Positions 32,440 to 42,483 of a stretch of DNA of 64,000 bases are shown one piece after another; position 1 is the stretch's first letter; each line of letters opens with the position of its first letter. The stretch is taken from the NCBI GenBank assembly GCA_038380435.1, contig JAWZYU010000131.1, positions 124,001 to 188,000 of the forward strand, written 5' to 3'. The notes under the pieces were generated by a model. The model searched no databases. It saw only the letters and a program-made list of their open reading frames with translations, and was not told where the DNA came from. The stretch is from Ryuthela nishihirai (taxonomy: Eukaryota > Arthropoda > Arachnida > Araneae > Heptathelidae). The position numbers and the translations under genes are program-made.

Positions 32440-33641
32440 CCCTACATGGATTAATCTAAATTCTTCTACAATTCGAAAAGCATTCGAAGTCTGCATAAAT
32501 CACATATGAGTGGTTCAAACTGTTTTTAATTGTATGGAATTTCGTCCTATTTGCTTTGGAAAACTTGATAGTTTGTAAAGTGTTTGATTTGCAATTATCT
32601 ACGTGATTCTTTAATAAATCGTCGCGAGTGAAATTATGAAGACAGTATTATGGGCAAGGATAAGATTTACCATTATGTCTTGAAAGGTATGGTGTAACGC
32701 TACTAATATTTTTAATCCAACAATAGTGAGATTCTAATATCTTTTAAAAGCAAAAGTTGTATGGGTTCTTTAACAGAATTCTGTGAAATATATAACATAT
32801 GCAAACCATCATTCTCAGAATTAAAAACATTTATAAAAAGATTATTTAAAACCTCGAACTTAGGGATTTGATCGAGGGTTACTGGATAAGTCAATGAAGA
32901 TGTTTCCTAAGATGTTTTCAAATATTTTATATTTTTCCACACATTGCGGATTGTAGAGCTGATAGGACAGGATGTAGAGCTGATAATATTGACCACAAGA
33001 AACATTTGTTGTCGCAATTTTTAACATTCACTATTCCTTTTGTAGATTTCCAATATTCTGGTAAATCTACGAAACCGATGCTCCAACTGCATTATACTGA
33101 GACATTTGAATTTCCTTAGATATTATTTTGCTAAACACCCATCCACTTCCCTTTTGTATAAAACTTTCAAAGTCGTTATCAATTTTCTCATAAGCATTTT
33201 TTAGTAATTCATTGAGATAGGTAGGCAAACTGATTATTTCGTTACATTTCGAAAAATGTGCATATATTACTTTCTCTCCTTCAGGATCCGTTTGCTTTTT
33301 AAATTTTATTTGTAACATAAATCTAACTTTTAGAGGCTGACAGAGTTTATTTTTAATTATATATTTTCATTTATTGTTATTTTTCTCCAGGAAACTTTTT
33401 ATGTCTTCTCTGACATTTATGTTATCAATTTTATATGTGCGAAACGTTTTCCGAAAAACACTGCTTTTATTTTTATGATATTGATTCAGATACTGATTGT
33501 AATTGTCTTTTCTGTAAAGCTGGAATTGCAAAATTCCCATTTTTCAAATATGTGAGAAGTGCATGCAGTTTTCATATGATGATTAATATTGGACTTGCGA
33601 ATAGATATCCAACAGTTGGTACATTGAATAGTTGCGCTCAT
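32440..33641 (-). pseudogene. Polinton/Maverick-type protein-primed DNA polymerase B relic
   Basis: This minus-strand relic starts at ATG 33,641 with a zinc-finger-like CTNCWISI..HHMKTAC and a second finger-like CNSSF..H. After shifts it reads FIQKGSGWVFSKII (about 33,140), then VDLPEYW and VNVKNCDNKCFLWSILSALHP (split here by frameshifts). Next comes IPKFEVLNNLFINVF (about 32,850), and finally a finger-like YPCP.YC followed by YVIYADFEC near 32,490, the exonuclease-domain start. This order is what I know from the N-terminal half of Polinton-type PolB. The polymerase palm is absent, cut off at the LINE join. Several frameshifts and at least three stops make it a pseudogene. It continues unbroken across blocks D, C and B, so this copy marks the ancestral arrangement. 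Such elements are virus-like; no other Polinton gene was identified. Confidence 0.8.
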
Positions 33642-33669
33642 CTTTGAGTTAGCAGTTATACCCTCTTTG

Positions 33670-34077
33670 TTATGTATAGCAGCTAAAAATCATGGTTCGA
33701 TTATGCAAAAAACGGGATTTTTTGCATAATCGGAAGTTGAAATAGACATGACTGTAGTGTGTGTCCAAGAGTAAATTTCTAAACAATACCGATGTTACTG
33801 AACATAGCAAAATATACAAAATTTCAACAAATTCATTTACTACTTCTGTACTGGTATTTCCAATTCGTTTACTGGCAACCAAAATTGATAATTTTTCGCA
33901 TATGTCCTCAAAACTCTTGTATAGTCCAGAATCAAACTGTTGACTTTCTATTACTGTGAGCATCATTTTAATCGCCTTTAAATATTTTCTAAGTGCATCA
34001 ATGGGGTTATCGATAATTATAAGTCGGCAATTATATGATAACTTATAAGTGCCGTCGCAGACCAGAAAACTCATCAC
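33670..34077 (-). CDS. 135-codon ORF of unknown function beside the polymerase relic
   Basis: The ORF starts at ATG 34,077 and stops with TAA at 33,670, only 28 nt before the ATG of the polymerase relic on the same strand; such tight spacing is common in viral or Polinton gene blocks. The protein has a mixed N-terminal half with several Cys and a helix-like, hydrophobic stretch (FVEILYILLCSVTSVLF, about residues 82-98) that could be a membrane segment or helix core. I recognise no family. The encoded sequence is the same in all three copies (here, 38,021-38,428, 55,568-55,975). The perfect 15-bp hairpin at 33,698-33,732 lies within its last codons. It may be a real gene or only sequence preserved by recent duplication. 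The antisense frame at 33,761-33,943 is a shadow. Confidence 0.45.
   Translation of the reverse strand: MMSFLVCDGTYKLSYNCRLIIIDNPIDALRKYLKAIKMMLTVIESQQFDSGLYKSFEDICEKLSILVASKRIGNTSTEVVNEFVEILYILLCSVTSVLFRNLLLDTHYSHVYFNFRLCKKSRFLHNRTMIFSCYT
33698..33732. repeat. Perfect 15-bp hairpin
   Basis: Arms cgattatgcaaaaaa and ttttttgcataatcg enclose CGGGA. The same perfect hairpin is at 38,366-38,400 and 55,596-55,630. The T run after the stem gives it a terminator-like look on either strand. Confidence 0.85.
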
Positions 34078-34129
34078 TAAGAGGTTAATTTATGTTTCTT
34101 TAGGAAATCAAGTTGTCAGCCTGTCAACC

Positions 34130-34298
34130 TGTTGTCTCCGTCATGCAGTGCTGAAACGTGGGCGACTTCCCCTGGACCAACCAATCAACAGCCACTCTTG
34201 CCCCGCAAGACTGACTAATTTCTGTTTCCTTGATCCTGCTTGTCTAGTAGATGGACTTGGACTCCTCATTCTCTTCTTATTACAGTTGGCACGAATGT
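34130..34298 (-). pseudogene. Gypsy gag 3' fragment (truncated by the rearrangement)
   Basis: The minus strand carries the end of the gag relic (HIRANYNKKR to LAGQEWLL) that is fuller at 37,247-37,960 and 56,036-56,749. Here it is cut at 34,298, where block E begins in the wrong orientation, which marks this join as derived. Confidence 0.75.
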
Positions 34299-34316
34299 TG
34301 GCACTTATTACAGTTG
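34299..34316. other. Short templated join between blocks D and E
   Basis: The 18 bases between the blocks repeat the flank: ttattacagttggca occurs at about 34,277 and again ending at 34,319, and ttggcac also occurs twice. Local re-copying during repair would produce this. Confidence 0.7.
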
Positions 34317-36030
34317 GCATCTGGTTCCCTAGCCAGGACCACTACTATGCTCAGCTCGTGATGAAATGAGCTGTGGACACGGTCGTCAAGTTCTTCGACA
34401 ACCTAAGCTTCACTCTTTCCACAGATAAGATTGTGGCCATGGTTCTCACGAGGAGACACCTTTCACCCATCTTCCCTGAATTCTTGCGTGGGGCAAACCA
34501 CATGAAGGTCGTCCATCAGATCGTCCATCCTGCTGTCCAGGACCACATGAATGGTCCTGGACAGCAGGCTGATCTGGGGGCTTCACATCCATCATAAGAC
34601 AGTTGCTGCTGTGCAGAGAAATATACTGCCTTTCCTTGCTGGTACCCACTGGGGAAGTTCCTGCAAAACCATACTGGTTTTGTACCAGCACTTGATCCTC
34701 TTCCGCATCAACTGCAGTGATCACTATCTGAGAAATGCCTCTGCTACAATGCTCAGCAAGCTGGCCACTGTCTCTGCGCCTCTGTCTTGGACTATGCCCT
34801 AATACACCTAATGCATCTGTCATTGCAGAGACTGATGACATGCCTTTCTACCTGCGTTGGAAGAGAGATATACTGTGTCATCTTTCGAGGCTGCTTTCCC
34901 TGCACTCTAACCATGAACTTCTCAGGAAGTTGCATGACAGGCAACTTCCTGAGAAGTTGGTGGACAGGACTGCCATCGTCCTGTCCACCAAGGACTTCTA
35001 TGACCGAGTCATTCCTGCCAGTTCCAGACGCTCTAACTGGCAGGGACAGATGCTGGATGCTGGCAATACTCTCTTCCCCGACCTTCTACCCTGGAAGAAC
35101 AGTGATCTTTTGATCAATGTCACTATCCCTTCTCTTTGTCGGAAGAGCGACTCTAATCCATTGACCATCAGACTTCTCTCCATCTCCTATGTCACTGAAC
35201 GATATGAGAGATGTACTGAGGTCTACACTGATGGATCTTTGGATCGGGAGAGGCAACGTGCTGCCTCTGCCTTTGCCATCCCCGATACTGGCATCGCCAG
35301 AGGTTTTTGTCACCTGCATCTAACCTCCTCCAACTGTGCAGAGCTTCATGCTGTACTTGAGGCTGCACTTTTCATCCTCAGCCTCGAGAGTGACAACTTT
35401 GTCATCTTCTGTGACTGCAAGTCAGCCTTGGAAGCTCTTCAGAAGCGAGACAGCAAGAGCTGCAACTCCTTCCTCATTCAGAAGATCATGGAGACTTGCT
35501 CCAAGGTCACTTCTGCCGGAATCACGGTTCATTTCCAATGGATCCCTTCTCATTCAGAGTCAGAGGTGTGTAACTAATTATCCTCTCTCTCTCAGCGACT
35601 GTCTCACATCTTATGAGCCAGTATCGTCTTGTTCATTGGCAGAAGGGGAGCAGCTGTCCCTCTTTCAGGTACCTGGTTGAACCTTCTCTCATTGCTCCTA
35701 ACCTCGGTACTCTGCAGATTTGAGGAGGCACTCCTTCTTCGTCTCTGAGTTGGTGTCATCTACAGATACTCTATGTTTCACTCTTGACAGAGCTTACAGT
35801 CCAGACTGTGCCACTTGCAGCACACCTGAGACTGTATCCCATGTTCTGCTCAACTGCTCCTGCTACAATGCCGAATGAGAAGCTTTGTTCTGGGAGCTTC
35901 ATGCTATCGGAACCATCGACTACTCCATTACCTCCCTTCTTGGCAACAACCATAATGCGAAACTGCAGCGAGCATGCTTCCGTATGGTCACTGATTTCTT
36001 TCAGAACATTGGCCTCTTCTGAAAAGTCTA
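34317..36030 (+). pseudogene. I-type LINE ORF2, 3' part, block E
   Basis: The copy begins just after the RT catalytic YADD (WFPSQDHYY is the first readable part) and meets an in-frame TGA soon after. It then reads STDKIVAMVLTRRH and on through the thumb. RNase H starts near 35,221 with YTDGS, then CAELHA, CDCKSALEAL and QWIPSHS: the D-E-D residues and the His are present, but the final Asp region is lost at a stop (35,577). A C-terminal CATCS..H...C finger follows near 35,815, out of frame. A small inverted duplication near 34,505-34,565 (gaccacatga and its complement) and another at 34,930-34,985 disturb the frame. Endonuclease and RT catalytic core are absent here because the block ends there; the full version continues at 59,662 in block F. 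Confidence 0.85.
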
Positions 36031-36324
36031 ATGTTCTCTATTTTTCTTTCTCATCAGTATTCTTTTTGTCTGCTTTGGGAGATACCTGAGAGGCAGTTTC
36101 CTCTACATCCGCTGTCTCGCTCTTCCATTTTGACTGGTGTAGGGAGCCCCTTATTTGGAGGCTAATTTCACCATATTTACAACACCTTGAACCTAAAGGG
36201 TGGGCACAAAACGAGTTTCCTTTGGCTTCTGACTGGAGGCTCTCTAACACAACGGTGCTCACTCTGTCCTATTCTATATCGCTGATGGAACCTCAATGAA
36301 TTGTAATATACATGGATATAACTA
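36031..36324. other. Spacer after the LINE 3' end
   Basis: A 74-codon minus-strand frame (36,038-36,262) is Lys/Glu-rich at its end, with no motif that I know. It is also open in the other copy (57,734-57,958) but is most likely chance. No poly(A) tail of the LINE is evident. Confidence 0.4.
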
Positions 36325-36495
36325 GATGTCCCTTGGCCGAGTGGTTAATGTGCTGGGCTACTGATCAAAGGGACCAGGGTGCGAGCACTGGGTGTTGACT
36401 TTCTGCTGAGCTTTCGCCATCCTTACAGATCATCTCTGTAGGGTATTAAACCGACAGGCTCTTGTCAGATCTCTATCGCAAACAGCTGCTTGAAG
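36325..36495 (+). repeat. SINE family B, diverged
   Basis: Head agatgtcccttggccgagtgg with ttaatgtgctgggctactga and a degenerate box B ggtgcgagcac; then tttctgctgagctttcgcca, taaaccgacagg and cagctgcttgaagagg. Confidence 0.8.
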
Positions 36496-36593
36496 AGGTT
36501 TTCTTTTCAAAATTTTTATGGTATAAATTCAAGTTCAAGTTATTTGTGGTGAAATTAGTCTCCAATAAGGGACTCCTACACCAGAATATAACT

Positions 36594-37245
36594 ATACAGG
36601 GTGTTTCAAAACTCGTTGGAGAAATTTCAATGGGAGATAAGGAACACCAAGACAAACCTTTTTCGTCTATGAATGTATGTCTGCTGGCGTAACCGTTCGG
36701 AGCTATAGAGTGCTGACAGAAATATCGGTGGAGCTGGTACCTAAATGAATGAAAACAGATGTGAATAATATGGTTATTTAAAGAAGGTGCTGAAAGCTGC
36801 GACTGGCATGCAATGAGAGCGTCGAAGCATGGATTGCCGTACATGTTGAAACATTCCCCCGAATTTCGTGAACAGTTGCAGCAGCGACAGCAATTCTTGC
36901 AACAAGGTTTTCATCGAAGTCCCATATAGGAAGAAATATATACATGTTAAATCGGAGATCTTGGTGGCCAGGCGAGGGGTCCACCCGAAGCCTATCCACT
37001 GGCCCCCAAAAGTAGTATTCAGATAATCCCACATATCATTGCTGAAGTGTGCTGGCACCCCATCATGTTGAAATCACATTGGTCTGCGAATAGTCATAGG
37101 AGCATCTTCCAGCATTCCCGGCAATGTTTCTTCAAGAAATACCTGATATATCTTGATGTTGAGTCAGGGAGGCAGGAGATATCACCCAGTAAAAATGCCA
37201 TGAACATTATCCGCCCAAACATTGACCACGAACCGTTGTTGAGTA
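36594..37245 (-). pseudogene. Mariner/Tc1-superfamily transposase relic with one terminal repeat
   Basis: On the minus strand the relic reads NVWADNVHGIFTGSYLLPP (with a stop), LEETLPGMLEDAP, FQHDGVPAHFSNDMWDYLN and SDLTCIYFFL. These match the second and third catalytic Asp regions of a DDE transposase family common in arthropods (hdgaPaHf and SPDLnPlDFFLWG). The residues are partly changed: T for N-P, and no DFF. A frameshift moves into ENLVARIAVAAATVHE and RSFQHLL. The element's outer end is at about 36,594, with cagggtgtttcaaaac, the terminal-repeat form of this family. The N-terminal DNA-binding part and the other terminal repeat are missing, replaced by gag sequence at 37,246. Non-functional. 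Confidence 0.8.
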
Positions 37246-37246
37246 G

Positions 37247-37960
37247 AATGAATTTCAGAAGGCCAGTTTTCTTGCAGCTTCATTAAGAAATTCTGCTGCG
37301 GAAGTTTTACACACTGTTCCAGAAGTAAAACAACTTGATTTTCAGTTTGGTGACATGAACTCAGATTTGGTGATAGCTATTTAAAACAATATTATATGAT
37401 TCAATTTAAACACAGAAGAGTGTTGAGACTTTGAAAAACTGGCCAGTGATGTTGAGCGTCTAGCTAGATTGGCTTATATTAACTGTCCACCTGATATTCA
37501 AGATAACTTAGCTCTATTACAATTTATTGATTCTATTGCTGACCCTGAGACTCAACAATCCCTGAGGATGTTGGAAGGAGAATCCTTGAAATCAGTTGTG
37601 GTACATGCCATGAACTACAAGTGCTCCAGGCTTTCTTCCCGAGCAAAAAAAAAAAACGGATAGTGAGATTTGTGAATGCAGAAGAAACTGTAAAAATGTA
37701 TAGTGAAATGCAAGAACTAACCAAAGTCATACTATCCGTTTTGAAGGAGATAAAAGATTTCCACAGACCTTCAGTGTTGGAATGATGGTAAGACTGGACA
37801 CATTCGTGCCAACTATAATAAGAAGAGAATGAGGAGTCCAAGTCCATCTACTAGACAAGCAGGATCAAGGAAACAGAAATTAGTCAGTCTTGCGGGGCAA
37901 GAGTGGCTGTTGATTGGTTGGTCCAGGGGAAGTCGCCCACGTTTCAGCACTGCATGACGG
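37247..37960 (+). pseudogene. Ty3/gypsy gag relic
   Basis: The plus strand reads FQKASFLAASLRNSAAEVLH, then FGDSYLKQYYMIQFKHRR, shifts frame, and continues LASDVERLARLAY, IDSIADPETQQSLRM and a Lys-rich stretch. A degenerate CCHC knuckle follows (CWNDGKTGHIRANYNKK: the second and last Cys are lost) and LAGQEWLLIGW. Order and motifs match the capsid and nucleocapsid part of gypsy-type gag proteins that build virus-like particles. One frameshift near 37,425 and later stops break it. It has no LTR nearby and is unrelated in sequence to the gag-like ORF at 14,687. It runs unbroken across the E-D' boundary, so this order (or its inverted partner D-E') is ancestral. Confidence 0.8.
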
Positions 37961-38020
37961 AGACAACAGGTTGACAGGCTGACAACTTGATTTCCTAAAG
38001 AAACATAAATTAACCTCTTA

Positions 38021-38428
38021 GTGATGAGTTTTCTGGTCTGCGACGGCACTTATAAGTTATCATATAATTGCCGACTTATAATTATCGATAACCCCATTGA
38101 TGCACTTAGAAAATATTTAAAGGCGATTAAAATGATGCTCACAGTAATAGAAAGTCAACAGTTTGATTCTGGACTATACAAGAGTTTTGAGGACATATGC
38201 GAAAAATTATCAATTTTGGTTGCCAGTAAACGAATTGGAAATACCAGTACAGAAGTAGTAAATGAATTTGTTGAAATTTTGTATATTTTGCTATGTTCAG
38301 TAACATCGGTATTGTTTAGAAATTTACTCTTGGACACACACTACAGTCATGTCTATTTCAACTTCCGATTATGCAAAAAATCCCGTTTTTTGCATAATCG
38401 AACCATGATTTTTAGCTGCTATACATAA
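38021..38428 (+). CDS. 135-codon ORF, second copy
   Basis: The protein is the same as that of 33,670-34,077 (see there), on the opposite strand because block D is inverted. The polymerase N-terminal ATG follows 28 nt after the stop, so the two-gene spacing is preserved. The downstream gene is cut after ~45 codons, so any link to a polymerase is lost here. The hairpin at 38,366-38,400 is inside its 3' end. The frame at 38,155-38,337 minus is a shadow. Confidence 0.45.
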   Translation: MMSFLVCDGTYKLSYNCRLIIIDNPIDALRKYLKAIKMMLTVIESQQFDSGLYKSFEDICEKLSILVASKRIGNTSTEVVNEFVEILYILLCSVTSVLFRNLLLDTHYSHVYFNFRLCKKSRFLHNRTMIFSCYT

Positions 38429-38456
38429 CAAAGAGGGTATAACTGCTAACTCAAAG

Positions 38457-38583
38457 ATGAGCGCAACTATTCAATGTACCAACTGTGGGATATCTATTCG
38501 CAAGTCCAATATTAATCATCATATGAAAACTGCATGCACTTCTCACATATTTGAAAAATGGGAATTTTGCAATTCCAGCTTTA
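38457..38583 (+). pseudogene. Polymerase B N-terminal finger fragment
   Basis: It starts MSATIQCTNCGISI and keeps HHMKTAC, so the first CC-HC finger is complete; here Gly follows the second Cys, where the ancestral copy has Trp. The fragment ends at FCNSSF, where a 26-nt filler joins it to the SINE of block A. Confidence 0.75.
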
Positions 38584-38609
38584 ACAGAAAACACGTAAGT
38601 AACACAGAG
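38584..38609. other. 26-nt filler at the D'-A join
   Basis: The bases aacagaaaacacgtaagtaa and the next six are not in either source block. The reverse complement sits at the A'-D join (55,387-55,412). The shared filler shows both joins come from one event copied by inversion. Confidence 0.75.
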
Positions 38610-39345
38610 TAGCACGTCAGGCTCGTAATCTGCAGTTCCCAGGTTCGAGTCCCAGCTGGGTCGGCGTTGAGATTTATCTCCACAAAACTCCCTGCCTACG
38701 GTCAGTAGGGGACACCGATGGGCTTGAAAGATGGCCAGCCGCTCATCGGATGGGACGTTAGGCCTTGGCCCGTGTGCGAGAGAGCCATACCCTGTGCACG
38801 TTAAAGGACAGGCTGGATGGCCTTGATGGGAAGCTACCACTGTCCCCCAACAGCTGTTCGGAGGGTCTCCAACCTTCTCTGAGCCCTCGTGGCCCGGCAA
38901 ACTCATCAGTCTCCCCATTGTCATGTCAAAACTCCTAGCCATTGAACGTCCAGAAACGCTTTCTCGTGCTGTTACACCTTCTTCACCCTGGGAAACCTGT
39001 CTCTTGGTTCCCATCGCCTTTGCTCTTTTTCGGTGCGATCGTATCACTTTGCCATCCCCACTTGAATTTTTTTCCAGATCCTGGCTTAGTACAAGATATG
39101 ACTCAGCTGCACATGGGACCACGGCTTCGTCCCTCATTAGGGACGGCGGCCTTTCCAATCCTATCGGTGTCCCCTTTCTCACCACGGACAAAATGGAATT
39201 GCATGCTGGATGGCCTTGACTACCATCTGTCTCCATATAGCTGTTCCAGTGGGTCCCCCAACCTTCTCCGAGTCTTCAGGGTCCTTGTGACCTGGCAATT
39301 TAGCCTATTTTCTGAAAATAAAGTGCCGCTCAGTGGTAAAAAAAC
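38610..39345 (+). repeat. Composite SINE family A, second copy of block A
   Basis: It is a direct copy of 20,159-20,895, starting mid-head at tagcacgtcagg, with few differences (for example, aaagcc is ggcc in the cgttaa context). The long minus-strand frame 38,451-39,236 is SINE sequence. Confidence 0.85.
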
Positions 39346-39564
39346 ATTGTCATTATCCTGTATATATATATTATATATGTTATTATCATTATCTTTATGA
39401 TCATAATTTAATATAAATCTCACATGCGAGGGACTCCAGCTTTTCTTTATTCTGGAAGAGGTAGGGCTATTCACCGTCTCTGCTCTTGATAGCATTCTTG
39501 ATCTACCTGAATGACAAGCCAAAAAATCTTTATACCTCTATCATAAACAGCTGTTTCAGGAGAG

Positions 39565-39935
39565 TGGTTTGGTTTACCTCTGAGTGGCAGTTTCTTTGCA
39601 CACGGTGAGTTAAACGGCCAGGTCACAAGAACCCCAAAGACTCATGAAAGGTTGGGAAAGGGGACCCACTGAAATAGCTGTTAGGAGACAGATGGCAGCC
39701 TCCCGTGAAGGCCATCCAGCTTGCTCTTTAACGTGCGCAGGGTATGGCTCTCCTGCACACGGAGCCACTCCTTAACGTTTCATCGGATGGACGGCGACTT
39801 TTCCAAGTCCATCGGTGTCCCCTACTGACCGTGGGCAATTTTGAGGAGATAAATCTCAACGCTGGCCCAGGTGAGACTCGAACCTGTGCACTTCAGAATG
39901 TGAGCTTGGTGCGCTACCGACTGAGCCACCACCAC
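39565..39935 (-). repeat. SINE family A, minus strand, duplicate
   Basis: It is a copy of 21,105-21,475 that retains the gagcttggtgc bases deleted from the first copy, so it is closer to the ancestral form. Confidence 0.85.
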
Positions 39936-41088
39936 TCCGTAAAATTAGTTAGAACACTACCACAAGCTGGAACGAAACAAATTCGGGACGATTATTTAAA
40001 TTAAATTATTCAATTCCTTATTCTAATTGATTTCAGGATGTGGATCTTTGTCAGTCGTCTGTTTATTTCCTTATTTGGTAACAACGGCAAAGACCAGTTT
40101 CGCCCCTGTATTGTTGGTTTCTCTGCATACACAGGTCGACTTCGCAGTCTAGAGTGTGTTAAAATAAAACAAGCGTTTGGAACTAAAAATAATCAAAAGG
40201 CTTTATTTTTCCCGAAAATATTTTGGTAAATAATGCATTTCGAGAATAGCTTTAAAAAGAAAAAACGAATTAAAGGAATCTTTTCAGTCCGACTCAGTTC
40301 AGTTCAAAATCAGCATCTCCCCAAAAGTTTTTCGGACATCCGAACCCTGCATGTTGTAGTTAAAGTTCCTCTAAAAAATTTGAACCAGGAGCCACCACTG
40401 ATCATTGCCTTATTTAAGGGTAAATCCTTAGCAATTAGCCCATAACCTGGGGATACCGCGTTTGAAACTGAATTCCCCCCCCCCCCCCCCAAGTTGCTAA
40501 AGTAAAATCGAAATCTGATCCAGATTGGTAACTTTTTTCATTTCGCTCAGAAAATATTATAAAAAAAACGATAAAGATTATACGATGCTTTCCAGTTAAA
40601 AAATATATTCTTTGGAACCCCCTCCCCCCCAAATAAAAAAACAATCAGCTTCTGATATTTATTTTGATCTGGAAGGTTCGTTGATTTCGAATCAGCGATA
40701 AAAAACAAACCTTTTTTCATTTTAAATGCCCTTCAAGAATTGGGGTTGAATAAGGAAAAAAATGCCGTAAGATTCAATCGCTCTCCGGTTTAGAGCGAAT
40801 CTTCGAAAGCAGCTGACCAATCGAAAGAGCTAGCTGACGGGCCGCGTTATTAAAAAGACTGATCCCTGCAAGTAGTACTTGCGGTGATATTGTGAGGCTT
40901 TAACTTGAATGCGATGCCAGATTCTTCCGCATGACCGGCACAGGAAACGGGGGGAAAGTCTTTTTGCTTGCCCAAGGCCAGTTGCAAGAAATAACCTTTC
41001 AAAGAATCTGAACTTTGGTGGAATATACACTGCACTGAAATGTAGCTTAGAAGTTTACGATGAAGACTTCGAATTGTATAAACAATAT
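39936..41088. other. Block A conserved sequence, second copy
   Basis: It matches 21,480-22,623. The same small frames (40,038-40,229, 40,233-40,445, 40,909 onward) are preserved, without recognisable function. Confidence 0.5.
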
Positions 41089-41101
41089 TTAAGAACCATT
41101 A

Positions 41102-41425
41102 TTAAAGAACCCATACAACTTTTGCTTTTAAAAGATATTAGAATCTCACTATTGTTGGATTAAAAATATTAGTAGCGTTACACCATACCTTTCAAGACAT
41201 AATGGTAAATCTTATCCCTGCCCATAATACTGTCTTCATAATTTCACTCGCGACGATTTATTAAAGAATCACGTAGATAATTGCAAATCAAACACTTTAC
41301 AAACTATCAAGTTTTCCAAAGCAAATAGGACGAAATTCCATACAATTAAAAACAGTTTGAACCACCCATATGTGATTTATGCAGACTTCGAATGCTTTTC
41401 GAATTGTAGAAGAATTTAGATTAAT
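41102..41425 (+). pseudogene. Polymerase B relic fragment, block B'
   Basis: The plus strand reads EPIQLLLLKDIRIS. After a stop and shift come SVTPYLSRHNGKSYPC with an in-frame TAA before YC, a finger-like YCLHNF..LLKNHVDNC and NHPYVIYADFECF, the start of the exonuclease domain. It is the inverted copy of 32,450-32,773 with the same lesions. The 5' part of the gene is cut off at the join with block A. Confidence 0.75.
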
Positions 41426-41439
41426 CCATGTAGGGTGCG

Positions 41440-42480
41440 AAATAAGTATTTAGTACCACTGGAAATGAACCGTGATTTCGGCAGAAGTGACCTTGGAGCA
41501 AGTCTTTATGATCTTCTGAATGAGGAAGGGGTTGCAGCTCTTGCTGCCTCGCTTCTGAAGAGCTTCCAAGGCTGACTTGCAGTCATAGAAGATGACAAAG
41601 TTGTCACTCTCGAGGCTGAGGGTGTAAGGTGCAGCTTCAAGTACAGCATGAAGCTCTGCACAGTTGGACGAGGTTAGATGCAGGAGTCAAAAACCTCTGG
41701 CGATGCCAGTACCTCAGTACATCTCTCGTATCGTTCAGTGACATAGGAGGTGGAGAGAAGTCTGATGGCCAATGGATCAGAGTCGCTCTTCCGACCAAGA
41801 GAAGGGATAGTGACATTGATCAAAAGATCACTGTTCTTCCAGGGTGGATGGTCGGGGAAGAGAGTATTGCCAGCATCCAGCATCTGTCCCTGCCAGTTCG
41901 AGCGTCTGGAACTGGCAGGAATGACTCGGTCATAGAAGTCCTTGGTGGACAGGACGATGGCAGAGTGAGGCCTGTCATGCAACTTCCTGAGAAGTTCTTG
42001 GTTAGAGTGCAGGGAAAGCAACCTCGAAAGATGACACAGTATATCGCTCTTCCAACGCAGGTAGAAAGGCATGTCATCAGTCTCTGCAATGACAGATGCA
42101 TTAGGTGTATTAGGGCATAGTCCAAGACAGTGGCGCAGAGATATAGTGTGGACAGTGGACAGCTTGCTGAGCATTGGAGCAGAAGCATTTCTCAGATAGT
42201 GATCACTGCAGTTGATGCGGAAGAGGATCAAGTGCTGGTACAAGACCAGTATGGTTTTGCAGGAACTTCCCCAGTGGGTACCAGCAAGGAAAGGCAGTAT
42301 ATTTCTCTGCACAGCGGCAACTGTCTTATGATGGATGTGAAGCCCCCAGATCAGCTTGCTGTCCAGGATCACACCAAGGAACTTATGCTGATGGACGACC
42401 TTCATGTGGTCTGGCCCAAGCAAGAGTCCAGGGAAGGTGGGTGAAAGGTGTCTCCTCGTGAGAACCATGGCCACAATCTT
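41440..42480 (-). pseudogene. I-type LINE ORF2 fragment, block B'
   Basis: This is the inverted partner of 31,474-32,420. The frame 42,474-41,674 is longer (266 codons) because the ~87-bp segment near 42,105-42,190 is retained. It encodes the region after the RT catalytic site and reaches the truncated RNase H, of which FYDCKSALEAL remnants lie near 41,560. It lacks YADD, YTDGS and the endonuclease. The antisense frames at 41,629-42,120 and 42,130-42,444 are shadows. Confidence 0.85.
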
Positions 42481-42483
42481 ATC

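Larger units (their letters stand above)
20159..32773 (+). repeat. Left arm (blocks A and B) of a large inverted duplication
   Basis: The sequence recurs inverted at 41,102-55,386. Coordinate sums are near 75,494-75,546 left of the minisatellite and near 73,875-73,962 right of it, as expected from a longer minisatellite in the other arm. The arms differ by scattered substitutions and several indels. Block A alone (20,159-22,623) also recurs in direct orientation at 38,610-41,088. Confidence 0.9.
33518..34298 (+). repeat. Block D, ancestral copy
   Basis: It recurs inverted at 37,800-38,583 and direct at 55,413-56,196. It holds the first finger of the polymerase relic, the 135-codon ORF and the 3' part of the gag relic in antisense. 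Confidence 0.9.
37800..38583 (-). repeat. Block D' (inverted copy)
   Basis: It is the reverse complement of 33,518-34,298 (coordinate sum 72,098). It ends inside the second finger of the polymerase relic. Confidence 0.9.
34317..41088 (+). repeat. Left arm (E-D'-A) of the second large inverted duplication
   Basis: It recurs inverted at 52,908-59,662, with coordinate sums of 93,996 through nearly the whole length (93,979 at the outer end). The B' block lies between the arms. Confidence 0.9.
38610..41088 (+). repeat. Block A, direct duplicate
   Basis: Same orientation as 20,159-22,623, ending within gtataaacaatat. Then a 13-base join leads to inverted block B. C-run lengths at 40,474 and 40,620 differ from the other copies. 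Confidence 0.9.

Noticed and set aside
38590..38609. GTAAGT splice-donor-like site in the filler, suggesting a spliced polymerase exon
   Set aside because: The ancestral D-C junction lacks it, and the site belongs to the rearrangement filler.
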